NCBI GenBank assembly: GCA_963665265.2
Contig: CAXXHQ010000001.1
Coordinates: 620,001 to 684,000, forward strand
DNA from: CAXXHQ01 sp963665265
Lineage (GTDB): Bacteria > Planctomycetota > Planctomycetia > Pirellulales > Thermoguttaceae
DNA: 64,000 nucleotides
Reading direction: 5' to 3'
Part shown: positions 51,675 through 60,560 of the stretch, piece after piece
Position numbering within the stretch: the first letter of the stretch is position 1
Layout: the number at the start of each line of letters is the position of its first letter
Notes under the pieces: model-generated
The model's database searches: none
Told to the model about the DNA's origin: nothing
The model's input: the letters and a program-made list of their open reading frames with translations, nothing else
Program-made: the position numbers and the translations under genes

Positions 51675-54128
51675 TTACGCCGCTTCGAGCGCCCCCTTCA
51701 GAATATCCTTGAGTCCCGCGTCCCATAGCTTGTCGATCAAGTCGGGAATCGCCTCGTCGAGCGAGCGGCGCGGATCGTCGCGTAAAGCGTGATTGCAGGC
51801 GTCGAGCATCGAGCGATACTTTTCCGGCAAGCTCGCGCGTAACTTGTCGATTTCCACCGGAGTCATGTCGCGGAACGCTTCGACGAATTTCCGAATCGTT
51901 TTTCCGAAGATAACCCGATCGTCGAGCAACGGCTGAACGTCCTGCCGCAATAGCTTAACGTCCAAGCAGGCCAACCCTTGTTTGGCGATCGCCGAGGCGG
52001 CCTGCGGCTGAACGTACCCCATCGCCTTGGCAAGAACCAAACAACGCAACGGCCCCGCCCCTTCCGTGTTCGCTACGGACTGAAGTCGGCGTTGATTGAA
52101 ATCCTGCCGATCAGCAAATGCGATGACTCCCAACTCGGCAATGCGCCAGGGCCAAGATTCGCGGGAAAAGACGCGATCATTTACCTGAAAACACTGCCAC
52201 GCTCCGATTTCCTGATTGTTGGGCAGATCAAAGGTATCTTCGTCTTTTTTTAAAGCTGCGGCTATTTGCGATTCAATCCGTCGCGTCGCCTCCGCTTGCG
52301 CCAGAACTCTTAGCGCCAAAAGCGCTTCATCTCTCGCTCTGTTTTCCGGCCTCGCGTCCTCGCTCAATAAATCATGCGCCCTGAAATACTCGTCGATTGC
52401 GAACAATAGCATCTCGCAATCCGAGGATTCTTCGCAATCCGCTTTGGCTGCTATTTCCGTTTTCGCATAGGCGTCTTTGATAAAGCGAATGCGTAACATA
52501 CCTTCGGATTTTTCATTCGCCTTGTTCCCGATAATTTTATATTCGAGAAATTTCCCGGTTTTCATGTCAACGCGAAATGTTTCTTCCGCATCTCGAGAAA
52601 TCGTCGCAACGTCATTTTCTATCGCACAATCAGTTTTGCTGCGTAAATCGGTCCAGATGCAAGGCGAGACGTAAATCTTCGTTTCAATCGCGCTTCTTGA
52701 ACGATGTTTGTCCTTAGTGTGAGCGCCGACCCCGACAAGGAATTTATAGGCCCCCTCCCCGTCCGCGAGGTTGGGAACGATTTCCGCTTGGCAAACGACT
52801 CCGCCCTCACCGGAAAGCCGCCTCCGACCGGATCGACTTAAGTTGGAAATCAGGCTGACGCCTTCGATATCGGCAATAATCGAATCGTCCCAGAGAACGT
52901 CCCCGACGTCGGATTTCACGGCAACTCTGGACGCACAACCGCGCAACGAGGATATTACGCCATGAATCTCCCAATGTCCGTTCTTTTTTGCTTTGTCCGA
53001 AATGGAACCGTCAAGAACAAGATCGCCGTCCCAACTCAAAGGATTGGATAGTTGACAACCTGCTCGCAAAAGCAATTCACGACCTTGGTCAAGCTTTTCG
53101 GATAGAAGCGGAGCATCGGCGAATTCTTTAACGTCTATTCCAAGTCCTCCTGCTTCTTCCTGCGTCTTCGGGGGCATAGGTTTTACGATAACCTGCAAGA
53201 AACGCCCCGTTTCCGTCAATTTAGTTTGAACATCTTGGCATAAATCACGAGTTATCGGAGTCCCTTGAGGCAACGCCAAGAAATCGCCGATCGCCTGATC
53301 CGTGTTTTTTTCATTTCCCGTAATCGTAAAGGAATCGATCGTCGAAATCGGCCCTTCCGTTTCCGCCTCTACGACTAAATTGGCCACCCCCGTTTCCTCT
53401 TCCAACTGGTAAAAGAAACGATATTTCGGAAAAAATCTACCGAACGCTCCGAACGCGTTTTTTATCTTCGCTTCAAAGGCATGCGTAGGAGGATTCAAAC
53501 TATCGATTGTTGTTGCATGAAAAACAAAAGACGACGGCTTCCCTGAAATCCAAAGAGGTTCTTCAAGTTCGGCTTCTTTGCCTTTTTCGTCATACCACCT
53601 TCCAATCTCCTTGCCGTTTTCATCAACTCCCTTGCGCAGTACGGCGTTTTCCGGCGGTTGTTCGGTCGTCAGTTTTTCGACGAACTCCTTTTCCGGAATT
53701 TCCTTTAGACCATGAACGACGATTTTGCCGCACCTATACCGGGGCCCTTCCTCAACGGTCACGACAAACTTCGACGCCGCCGAATCGAAACTCGCTTTCG
53801 TTTTCACTTTTGGAAACCCGCAGTTGGCGTAGGCCGCGCGAACGCCGTCCGCAAATTGATTCAGATAGTCGCCGACCTTCGTTTCGGGATAGGCGATGCG
53901 GCGAAACGGAAGATAGCAGGCGGCCGTCCGCCGCACTTCATCCTCGGTAAACGTCTTACAACCGCGAAGGACGATCTCGCCCGGGTCGCTATGCTCGCCG
54001 ACGAGGGCGTCCTTCCCCTCGCTTTTGGTATTCTCAAAAATGCCGCCGATCTTGAAAACGTCGTCGGCAAACGAGCAAGACATGAACGCCGTGAAAACGA
54101 CGCCGCAAAGAATTCGCCCAAACTTCAT
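51675..54128 (-). CDS. Exported POTRA-domain protein without a recognisable barrel
   Basis: An 817-residue protein with a signal peptide (residues 1-21, ending CSFA). POTRA-like units can be seen: about 50-120 (IVLRGCKTFTEDEVRRTA, DGVRAAYANCGFPKVKTKASFD), about 125-160 (VTVEEGPRYRCGKIVVHGLKEIPEKEFV), and about 265-340 (ISTIDSFTITGNEKNTDQAI, VQTKLTETGRFLQVIVKPM). They resemble those of BamA/TamA, but the C-terminal 400 residues are soluble-looking and end in an all-helical region, with no beta-barrel end signal. So it may be a periplasmic partner of outer-membrane assembly. Its function is not established. It is alone on its strand. Confidence 0.7.
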   Translation of the reverse strand: MKFGRILCGVVFTAFMSCSFADDVFKIGGIFENTKSEGKDALVGEHSDPGEIVLRGCKTFTEDEVRRTAACYLPFRRIAYPETKVGDYLNQFADGVRAAYANCGFPKVKTKASFDSAASKFVVTVEEGPRYRCGKIVVHGLKEIPEKEFVEKLTTEQPPENAVLRKGVDENGKEIGRWYDEKGKEAELEEPLWISGKPSSFVFHATTIDSLNPPTHAFEAKIKNAFGAFGRFFPKYRFFYQLEEETGVANLVVEAETEGPISTIDSFTITGNEKNTDQAIGDFLALPQGTPITRDLCQDVQTKLTETGRFLQVIVKPMPPKTQEEAGGLGIDVKEFADAPLLSEKLDQGRELLLRAGCQLSNPLSWDGDLVLDGSISDKAKKNGHWEIHGVISSLRGCASRVAVKSDVGDVLWDDSIIADIEGVSLISNLSRSGRRRLSGEGGVVCQAEIVPNLADGEGAYKFLVGVGAHTKDKHRSRSAIETKIYVSPCIWTDLRSKTDCAIENDVATISRDAEETFRVDMKTGKFLEYKIIGNKANEKSEGMLRIRFIKDAYAKTEIAAKADCEESSDCEMLLFAIDEYFRAHDLLSEDARPENRARDEALLALRVLAQAEATRRIESQIAAALKKDEDTFDLPNNQEIGAWQCFQVNDRVFSRESWPWRIAELGVIAFADRQDFNQRRLQSVANTEGAGPLRCLVLAKAMGYVQPQAASAIAKQGLACLDVKLLRQDVQPLLDDRVIFGKTIRKFVEAFRDMTPVEIDKLRASLPEKYRSMLDACNHALRDDPRRSLDEAIPDLIDKLWDAGLKDILKGALEAA

Positions 54129-54385
54129 CGCACCCTCCTTGGAACAACGCGGAACCCGCTAAGCGCCAACAAGCCCATTGCCGGAAAAGATTCTTGCACA
54201 GGAACGCCCGAACGATCCGTATTAATTTCGCACAAAAGCTAACAACGGCATAATACCGCATTCAAACGCCGGCGACAAGAAATTTCGCCCTACTCGGATA
54301 AGAATTACTGCAAAAAATAATGCGGCGCATCACTTACTGGCCTAGCCCCAAGCAAATTCGAATATTTTTTTAAATGGAATTTGGT

Positions 54386-54633
54386 TTATTCAGGTATTGC
54401 GTACTTTCCAGCCGGAAAGCGAGTTATGATCGTGATCGTTAACTCCGCCGAGTCCGGAAATCGCTCTCTTTTGTCCCCCAGGAACGGCATATTAAAACCT
54501 TTGGCCGTTAGCCCACGGAATCCGACGCCCAGCAAACCGTCCCGAGTGAGGGCGACATAAAACGAAGTTGAATTCGCAGGAAGACTCAACGTCGCCGCGG
54601 TTCGGTCCTTGATGACGAGAAGATGTCGCCGCT
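54386..54633 (-). pseudogene. C-terminal remnant of a protein-coding gene
   Basis: On the minus strand a frame running from about 54633 to the stop at 54386 reads like a genuine protein end: ERRHLLVIKDRTAATLSL, then STSFYVALTRDGLLGVGFRG, GFNMPFLGDKRERFPDSAEL and ITRFPAGKYAIPE. There is no in-frame ATG or ribosome site; upstream the frame runs into the CGCTAATCATCGCTGATTTT repeat, which has probably cut off the 5' part. The parent gene was not recognised. Confidence 0.4.
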
Positions 54634-54639
54634 CCCCAT

Positions 54640-55520
54640 TAGCGAAAATCAGCGATGATTAGCGTTCCGCTTTCTTTTTCTTGCGAAAATCTTTGCGACC
54701 TTTGCGCCTTCGCGGTGAATAAATCGCGTCTCCCCCCCCACATCCTCATCCCTACGCCCTATCCTTCATTGCGTTCTATTGCGGCCAATAAATCCTGCTG
54801 CGACTCTCCGCGTCTCCGCCACTCCGCGTGAAAATCCCTTCTTGAAATTGGGCCAAGCCGTTCGCTAGAATTCTCCGCGACGATATCCTCGTCGGAAAGA
54901 CTGGCGAACTTTCCTTCGTTCTTTGACAATTTAATTTTCCTTGGGCAACCGGCCACCGACGGGCCGGCTTTGCCGCCGCTCGCGCCGCGCCCTTCTCGCA
55001 GTAGTGACAAGTCCGTCCTCTTATCTTTTCAACTTCTTGCGATCTCTGCGTCCTCGGCGTCTTGTATGTTATCAAAGAGTCGTAAAGTTGGTACAAAGGT
55101 CATTGGCAAGGAGAAGGCTTTAAAGCGTAGCGAGAAGCCTTCTCCTTGCCGACCGGCGCGCGTCTTGACGTTCAAAACGTCGTCGCTCAGCGGAAAATAT
55201 AAATAGCGAGATCCGTCGAACCCCTGAAATTTCAATTTTTCGGCTGAAAAAGGCGTCCATATTCTTTTTTTGCTTTCGGAGTTCCGGCAAGCGACGCGAG
55301 ACCTCGCGTATTAAAACATCTCCGCGTCTCCGCCCCTCCGCGTGAAAGTTCGCTTTCTTTCGTGCTTTCGCTTTTTCGTGTTTTCGTGATCTTGCAGCGA
55401 GCAAGAATCTCGATTTTCAGGCTGTAAAAGGCGTCGAAGAATTCACGCCCCTTTTTCAGTAGCTTGCGATCTCCGCGCCCTTCGCGTTCTCCGTGTGAGT
55501 AACCTTTACGAAAATTATTC
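54640..55520. repeat. Pile-up of dispersed repeat fragments
   Basis: At least five fragments of the same word family occur here, near 54655-54745, 54795-54840, 55025-55065, 55318-55370 and 55465-55510, all built of phrases such as TTGCGATCTCTGCGTCCTCGG and CTCCGCGTCTCCGCCACTCC (each shortened here). A perfect 16-bp inverted repeat, 55105-55120 with 55135-55150 (GGCAAGGAGAAGGCTT and its complement), lies within it and has no T run on either side. The short open frames here are not convincing. Confidence 0.65.
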
Positions 55521-55577
55521 GCCGCCAAGAAACGCGAAGAGGTTTCGTCGCCGAAACGAACGAAACCTCTTCAAAAG

Positions 55578-55661
55578 TAGCCGAGGCGGGAATCGAACCC
55601 GCACGCCCTAAACGGGCACGGGATTTTAAATCCCGAGCGTCTGCCATTCCGCCACTCGGCC
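55578..55661 (-). tRNA. tRNA-Leu (anticodon TAA)
   Basis: An 84-base class II tRNA on the minus strand. Acceptor GGCCGAG/CTCGGCT with a G-U first pair, D arm with GCGGAATGGCAGACGC, anticodon stem CGGGA/TCCCG with loop TTTAAAA (anticodon TAA, reads TTA), a long variable arm (TGCCCGTTTAGGGCGT), T arm GCGGG-TTCGATT-CCCGC. CCA is not encoded. Confidence 0.95.
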
Positions 55662-55805
55662 GCCGGCCGGATTTCGCATCGCTATAGAAACGACTCGAAA
55701 CCGGCCCGTGACTCCACTATCGTATATCACATTTTCTCAACTCACAAGGGCGGCGGCGATCCCTAATCCCCATGCCCTACGCCCTAATCCCTCCGTTCGC
55801 CCCCG

Positions 55806-57329
55806 CTATTCCTTCACCGGAATGCGGTTGATCGCGTTCAAAAACGCCTTGGCGCTCGCTTCGACGCTGTCGGTCGATACGCCTCGGCCGCGATAAACTT
55901 GGCCGTCGTATTCGATCTGCACCATCACTTCGCCTTGGGCGTCTTTGCCGACGGTCACGCTGTGAACGCTAAAATCTTTACAGGCGGCGGCCACGCCGGT
56001 CACTTGCTCGATGGCCAAAAATACCGCGTCGATCGGGCCGTCGCCGGAGGCCACGGTCGTCGTCACCTTTTCGTCGCCGTGCTTGAGCCGCAGCGTGACC
56101 TCGGGCACTTGGCCCGTGCCGCAAATGACCTTGTACGAGTCGAGCGTCCACTTCTCGCCAATGGCGTGCATTTGATGTTCGATCAAGGCCGCTATGTCGG
56201 CGTCGTAAATTTCCTTCTTCCGGTCGGCGAGATTTTTGAACGCCGCGAATACGACGTCCAATTGCTCGGCGGCCAGGTTGTAGCCCAGCGTCCGCGCGCG
56301 ATCGGCCAACGCCGCTCGTCCGCTGTGCTTCCCCAAGACCAAATCGGTCCGCGAAAATCCGACGTCCTCGGGATGCATAATTTCGTAGGTCGTCCGCTCT
56401 TTGAGCATGCCGTCTTGATGGATGCCCGCCTCGTGGGCGAAAGCGTTTTGACCGACGATGGCTTTGTTGCGTTGCACGTTGATGCCGGTCACGTTCGAGA
56501 CGAGCCGACTGGTCGGAACAAGTCGCTTCGAGGCGATCTTCGTCTCGGCATGATAGAAGTCGTTGCGAGTCCGCAGCGCCATGACTATTTCCTCGAGCGA
56601 GCAATTGCCGGCCCGTTCGCCAAGTCCGTTAATCGTGCATTCGACTTGTCCCGCGCCCGCCTCGACCGCGGCCAAGCTGTTCGCCACGGCCAGCCCGAGA
56701 TCGTTGTGGCAGTGTACGCTAATGACCGCCTTGTCGATGTTCGGCACGCGATTTTTCAATGCGTGAATCACGTCGTACATGTGGCTGGGCGTGGCGTAGC
56801 CCACCGTGTCGGGAATGTTGACCGTCGTGGCGCCCGCCGCAATCGCCGCCTCGACCGTTTGGCAAAGGAAGTCGATCTCGGTTCGCGAAGCGTCTTCCGG
56901 CGAGAACTCGACGTTCGGGCAGTAATTCTTCGCCCGACGCACGCCCTCGGCCAAGTGATGAAGAATGTCGTCCTTGTTCATCCGCAGTTTGAACTCGCGG
57001 TGAATGGCGCTCGTGGCCAAGAAGACGTGAATCCGCGGATTCTCGGCATGCTGCAATGCCTCCCACGCGCGATCAATGTCTTGCTCGCGGCAACGAGCCA
57101 ATCCGCAGACCTGCGCGCCGCGCACGGCCCGGGAAATTTCGCGGACCGCTTCGAAGTCGCCCGCCGAGACGATGGGAAAGCCCGCCTCGATCACATCGAC
57201 GCCCAACTCGACCAAGGCTTGCGCCACTTCCATCTTTTCGGTCAGGTTCATGCTAGCGCCAGGCGATTGCTCGCCGTCGCGGAGCGTCGTGTCGAAAATT
57301 ACGATATTGCGATTCGTCGTATCATTCAT
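55806..57329 (-). CDS. leuA: 2-isopropylmalate synthase
   Basis: A 507-residue enzyme that joins acetyl-CoA to 2-oxoisovalerate, the first step of leucine synthesis. The catalytic domain has FDTTLRDGEQSPGASM at 12-27, EAGFPIVSAGDFEAV, HCHNDLGLAVANSLAAVEAGA near 205 with the metal-binding HxH pair, and GLGERAGNCSLEEIVMAL. HEAGIHQDGMLK and LGKHSGRAAL follow. The C-terminal LeuA regulatory domain (residues about 380-507) suggests feedback by leucine. The ATG at 57329 follows GAGAGGA. A structured leader or separate RNA with an intrinsic terminator lies 180-480 bases upstream. Confidence 0.97.
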   Translation of the reverse strand: MNDTTNRNIVIFDTTLRDGEQSPGASMNLTEKMEVAQALVELGVDVIEAGFPIVSAGDFEAVREISRAVRGAQVCGLARCREQDIDRAWEALQHAENPRIHVFLATSAIHREFKLRMNKDDILHHLAEGVRRAKNYCPNVEFSPEDASRTEIDFLCQTVEAAIAAGATTVNIPDTVGYATPSHMYDVIHALKNRVPNIDKAVISVHCHNDLGLAVANSLAAVEAGAGQVECTINGLGERAGNCSLEEIVMALRTRNDFYHAETKIASKRLVPTSRLVSNVTGINVQRNKAIVGQNAFAHEAGIHQDGMLKERTTYEIMHPEDVGFSRTDLVLGKHSGRAALADRARTLGYNLAAEQLDVVFAAFKNLADRKKEIYDADIAALIEHQMHAIGEKWTLDSYKVICGTGQVPEVTLRLKHGDEKVTTTVASGDGPIDAVFLAIEQVTGVAAACKDFSVHSVTVGKDAQGEVMVQIEYDGQVYRGRGVSTDSVEASAKAFLNAINRIPVKE

Positions 57330-57509
57330 GGTATTTCATATCCTCTCATTATTTATTTCGCATGCAATAACTAGCGCGACTCGGAACGCCGACCCTTGGT
57401 CGGCCCGGGCAAATCCAACCACGCCCTCGACGGCGCGACGTGCCGAATTGCATAAATGAAAGGTCGCATCTTCTGAATTTCTCGGTTTAAAAGCTCGGAC
57501 GATCGCAAC

Positions 57510-57541
57510 AAAAAAACCCCAAGGCTTTCTCGGCCTTGGGG
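57510..57541 (-). terminator. Intrinsic terminator upstream of leuA
   Basis: CCCCAAGG/CCTTGGGG (57517-57524 with 57534-57541) with a 9-base loop, followed on the minus strand by TTTTTTTG. It is 180 bases before leuA, so it ends either a separate RNA or acts as an attenuator. Confidence 0.9.
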
Positions 57542-57806
57542 TTATGTTTCTTCACATTCTCTCGATACGTGGATAAACCCTTGGCCGTCGGCTTATAAAG
57601 CCAATAACAATAGCGGCAATAGGTTTAAGGACGTATTCATAATTCGTGTATTCTATCGTGCCCTGCGTAATCTAATGAGTCGTCAAACGGACGAAAACTG
57701 GCATTGACTGCGTCGGCATCAATACATTCGGCTGAAAATCGCAGCCGATCCAATTCTTTCTTATAAGCGACGTCGAAAACCGCAAGTTTCTCTTGCACCG
57801 ACGTCT
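57510..57806 (-). ncRNA. Candidate structured small RNA or leuA leader
   Basis: A transcript of about 295 bases is bounded by a good promoter (57840-57812) and the terminator at 57541-57510. Its 5' end would open directly with a stem GACGTCG/CGACGTC (57805-57799 with 57775-57769) enclosing GCAAG/CTTGC (57796-57792 with 57786-57782). Further hairpins are TCGGCTG/CAGCCGA (57748-57728), GGCTT/AAGCC (57602-57590) and the terminator. A 53-codon frame starting at GTG 57798 and ending at 57637 overlaps these stems but lacks a ribosome site. The sequence does not fit tmRNA, 6S RNA, SRP RNA, RNase P RNA or a T-box as I know them. Confidence 0.6.
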
Positions 57807-57811
57807 AACAC

Positions 57812-57840
57812 AGTGTACAAGACGCCTTTCCTGCGGTCAA
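57812..57840 (-). promoter_or_regulatory. Sigma-70 promoter of the 57.5-kb RNA
   Basis: On the minus strand TTGACC (57840-57835), exactly 17 bases, TACACT (57817-57812). The start of transcription falls at about 57806-57805, where the first stem begins. Confidence 0.65.
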
Positions 57841-57953
57841 GTTCGCCGTTTCCCCGAAATATCGCACCGATCGACTTCGTTCGCCTTTGACCGCTGAAAG
57901 CCGAGAGCCGAAAGCTTTCTCCGTAACATTCCGCTGGAAAAGGAGTTACGCTC

Positions 57954-58223
57954 ATGTCAGGCGAAAGATTTGATTGCGTAGTCGGCGAAGCCGCCGAGGT
58001 CCGAACTCCAAGCGGAGCCCCCTCGGCCAACCCCGGAGAGCAAAAACCCAACGCGCAAAGGGCGTTCCTAGGCGTCACTTTCGCCTGCTGCGGCATCTAT
58101 TCACGCATCTATCGTAACCGGACCGGCACGGCCTACGAAGGACGCTGCCCACGTTGCGGAAACCCGATCGAAGTCCTCATCGGTCCCGGCGGAACCAATA
58201 GCCGCTTCTTTACGGCCTATTAA
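57954..58223 (+). CDS. Small conserved zinc-knuckle-like protein
   Basis: An 89-residue protein. The first 38 residues are variable and Pro/Ala-rich. The rest follows a pattern I recognise as widespread in planctomycetes: FLGVTFACCGIYSRIYRNR, then GTAYEGRCPRCGNPIEVLIG and GGTNSRFFTAY. Two cysteines in FACCG and two in CPRC could bind one zinc ion. No function is known. It starts at an ATG preceded by AAAAGGAG, and is divergent from the candidate RNA at 57510-57806. Confidence 0.85.
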   Translation: MSGERFDCVVGEAAEVRTPSGAPSANPGEQKPNAQRAFLGVTFACCGIYSRIYRNRTGTAYEGRCPRCGNPIEVLIGPGGTNSRFFTAY

Positions 58224-58324
58224 TCCGCATCACGTAACGCCTTTGCGGTGAAATTTACGCCCTTCGTGCTATTTCGCGTTTTCGCTGTTCAAGTGCAGAG
58301 TCTCCTCGCACTCTGCGTTCTGCG

Positions 58325-58954
58325 GTGAATATCTTGCGACTTCCGCCATCGCCCTTTTCCCCGATTCGTCTTGCCGCAAACATCGTTTTTGGCTATTCTT
58401 CGGCGCCGCATCTTCCTGCGCCCGCAAGGAGATACGACGAAATCATTCCGATTCAACGAGAAAGCGAAAACGAAGTGGCGATCGATTTTGAAGCTCCCAG
58501 TTTCACTCGACATTGCGCGGCGACCGGCCGAGAGTTCTCGCCGGGCGAACGCTACTACTCCGTCTTGCTCGCCGACGGCGCCGACGTAAAACGCCTCGAT
58601 TACTCGCTCGAATCGTGGCAAGGTCCGCCGGAAAAATCGATCGGGTTTTGGAAAGCTCAAACGCCCGACAAGGATTCGCGAAAAAAACATTGGGCGCCCA
58701 ACGACGTGATGCTTCAGTTCTTCGACGAGCTGGGAACGCAGCCCGACAAATGGGACATGCGTTACGTACTCACGTTGTTGCTCGTTCGACGTCGCGTGTT
58801 TCGTTTAGAAGACGAGCGCCGCGACGAGCGAGGAACGCCCGTGGCCGAGGTTTATTGTTCGAAACGGAACGCCACGTTTTGCGTGCCGATCGTCATGCCG
58901 AAGCCCGAACGCGTCGAAGAAATTCAGCAAGAACTGGCGACGCTGTTGGAGTAA
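58325..58954 (+). CDS. Conserved protein of unknown function
   Basis: Up to 209 residues. The first 45 lie in repeat-like DNA and are probably not translated; a GTG at 58475 or a start just after AAGGAG near 58428 is more likely. The conserved part begins IDFEAPSFTRHCAATGREFSPGE and continues YYSVLLADGADVKRLDY, ESWQGPPEKSIGFWK, and, after a spacer, NDVMLQFFDELG and YVLTLLLVRRRVFRLE. I know this pattern from planctomycetes, without a function. Cys and His in TRHCAATG could be part of a metal site. No signal peptide is visible, so it is probably cytoplasmic. Confidence 0.72.
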   Translation: MNILRLPPSPFSPIRLAANIVFGYSSAPHLPAPARRYDEIIPIQRESENEVAIDFEAPSFTRHCAATGREFSPGERYYSVLLADGADVKRLDYSLESWQGPPEKSIGFWKAQTPDKDSRKKHWAPNDVMLQFFDELGTQPDKWDMRYVLTLLLVRRRVFRLEDERRDERGTPVAEVYCSKRNATFCVPIVMPKPERVEEIQQELATLLE

Positions 58955-58984
58955 AGAAAATTCGATTTCAATTCGCAGAATTAT

Positions 58985-59115
58985 AATTCACCGCAGAGAC
59001 GCAGAGGACGCGGAGATCGCAAAGTTTTTTAGCGGCTTGCGTCGATGGCGTTGAAGCCGCCGCTTTGAGCGCTTTTGCCTCTCTCTGTGACCTCCGCGCC
59101 TCTGTGGTGTAATAA
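58985..59115. repeat. Inverted pair of dispersed repeat words
   Basis: ACCGCAGAGACGCAGAGGAC near 58990 and CTCCGCGCCTCTGTGGTGTA near 59093 are inverted copies of the word family found at 48.4, 51.4 and 54.6-55.5 kb. About 60 bases of unrelated sequence lie between them. Confidence 0.6.
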
Positions 59116-59141
59116 AACTCAAAGACTTCAAGGGTTGGCCG

Positions 59142-60542
59142 ATGAAGACGTTTCGCCCGCTGTTCGTTTTGTTCGTCGCGACCGGCTTGTTCGCGGCCTG
59201 CGGAGCGAATTGCCAAAACCTGACGCGACAGCCGACGCCGGTCGTTCGCAAGCTTCCGCCCGCCCCGACTTTGGACCAAGTGATTCAAGTCGTGAACGCG
59301 AACAACGGTTCAATCCATTCTCTGCGCAGCGATCAAGCGAAGATATCGGGCACGAATTTCATGGCGCTCAAAGCGAGCCTGGCCTTCCAATCGCCGAAAT
59401 ACGTTCGCATCCAAGGCTCGTTGACCCTCTCGGGTCCCGAATTGGACGTGGGGAGCAACGAAACTCTCTTTTGGTTCTGGGTGCGACGCTCGAATCCGCC
59501 GGCGGTCTATTTCTGCCGCCACGATCAGTTCGCGGCAGGCGCCGTTCGACAAAACATTCCGATCCAGCCCGACTGGCTGATCGAGGCCCTAGGCGCCGCG
59601 ACGTTCGATCCGACGCTTTCGCATCAAGGACCGTTCCACTTGCCGAACGATCGCATTGAAGTGAAAACAGTGAAGAACTCGCCGGCCGGCCCCGTGACGA
59701 AATCGACGATCCTCGACGGCGCCAGCGGTTGCGTCGTCGAGCAACATTACTACGACGCGACGGGAAATCGCTTGGCAAGCTCCGTCGTGAAGAAGCAGAG
59801 AATCGATCCGCTCAGCGGGCTGACCGTTCCGCAAATCGTCGATATCGACTGCCCGTCCGCCCCTTTCAATATGGAGATCGATTTAGGCGCCGTGGAAGTG
59901 AATCGCGCAATGGCGCCGAATCCGCAACTTTGGGCGATGCCGTCTTATCCCGACGCTCCGCCGGTCGATCTCGCGCAGATGGCGGGCGGCGTCGGCGTTA
60001 CGTCGGTCCCTTGCATTCCGGCCTCGACGACGCTCGCTCCGGCGACGACGTCGCCCTCTTCGCCCGCCGCAACGGCCCCTTCGTTATCAACCGCGCCTTC
60101 GGCGGCTTCGCCGCAGCCGACGAACGCCGCGACGCCCTCGGCCACGCTCCTTGCGCCGCCTCCGTCGACGTCGCCCGGCGCCGCGACGCCGTCACGCTAT
60201 GGAACGCCAAGTTCGAGCGGCGGCACGTCGAGCGGCTCGGGCAACTTTGGCCCGCAATCGTATACGCCGCAACGAGGCGCCAGCTCGTCGAACCGCAGTT
60301 CCTTGCCCGGCGGCGGCGTGGCCGTCAATGAATCGTCAAACCAACTGGCTCCGCTCCGCCCCATTCCGCAAAACTCGGGCGTGATTCCCGCTTCTTATTC
60401 GGCGCCGATGATGCCGACCGCTCCGACGGCCCTCTCGATCGCGCCGTACGCCGCCAAGCCCGCCCCGCTCGGCTTCAACCCAATGCACATGGGCGACTCC
60501 GACGACGAAGACGACGGCTACGACGAGGACGAAGAGGAATAA
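59142..60542 (+). CDS. LolA-like exported protein with Pro/Ser/Thr-rich tail
   Basis: A 466-residue protein. The N-terminus is a signal peptide or lipoprotein signal (FVLFVATGLFAAC, Cys20). Residues about 43-270 read like the LolA/LppX fold used for carrying lipids: a helix LDQVIQVVNANNGSIHSLRS followed by many strands (ISGTNFMALKASLAFQSPKYVRIQGSL, FWFWVRRSNPPAVYFC). Residues about 290-410 are a long Pro/Ser/Thr/Ala-rich linker, and the end is a run of Asp and Glu. This plan occurs in planctomycetes. A role in lipid or envelope handling is inferred from fold only. Confidence 0.72.
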   Translation: MKTFRPLFVLFVATGLFAACGANCQNLTRQPTPVVRKLPPAPTLDQVIQVVNANNGSIHSLRSDQAKISGTNFMALKASLAFQSPKYVRIQGSLTLSGPELDVGSNETLFWFWVRRSNPPAVYFCRHDQFAAGAVRQNIPIQPDWLIEALGAATFDPTLSHQGPFHLPNDRIEVKTVKNSPAGPVTKSTILDGASGCVVEQHYYDATGNRLASSVVKKQRIDPLSGLTVPQIVDIDCPSAPFNMEIDLGAVEVNRAMAPNPQLWAMPSYPDAPPVDLAQMAGGVGVTSVPCIPASTTLAPATTSPSSPAATAPSLSTAPSAASPQPTNAATPSATLLAPPPSTSPGAATPSRYGTPSSSGGTSSGSGNFGPQSYTPQRGASSSNRSSLPGGGVAVNESSNQLAPLRPIPQNSGVIPASYSAPMMPTAPTALSIAPYAAKPAPLGFNPMHMGDSDDEDDGYDEDEEE

Positions 60543-60560
60543 GCGCCTCGCCAAAAGTGA

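Noticed and set aside
55899..57374. Open frame of 491 codons opposite leuA
   Set aside because: A shadow of the leuA coding frame; leuA is conserved over its whole length.
57637..57798. 53-codon frame from a GTG inside the candidate RNA
   Set aside because: It has no ribosome site, begins about seven bases after the expected transcription start, and overlaps strong stems; a frame of this length is likely by chance.
57510..57806. T-box leader or tmRNA
   Set aside because: The T-box bulge consensus and specifier loop are not visible, and there is no tRNA-like closing stem or tag frame for tmRNA.
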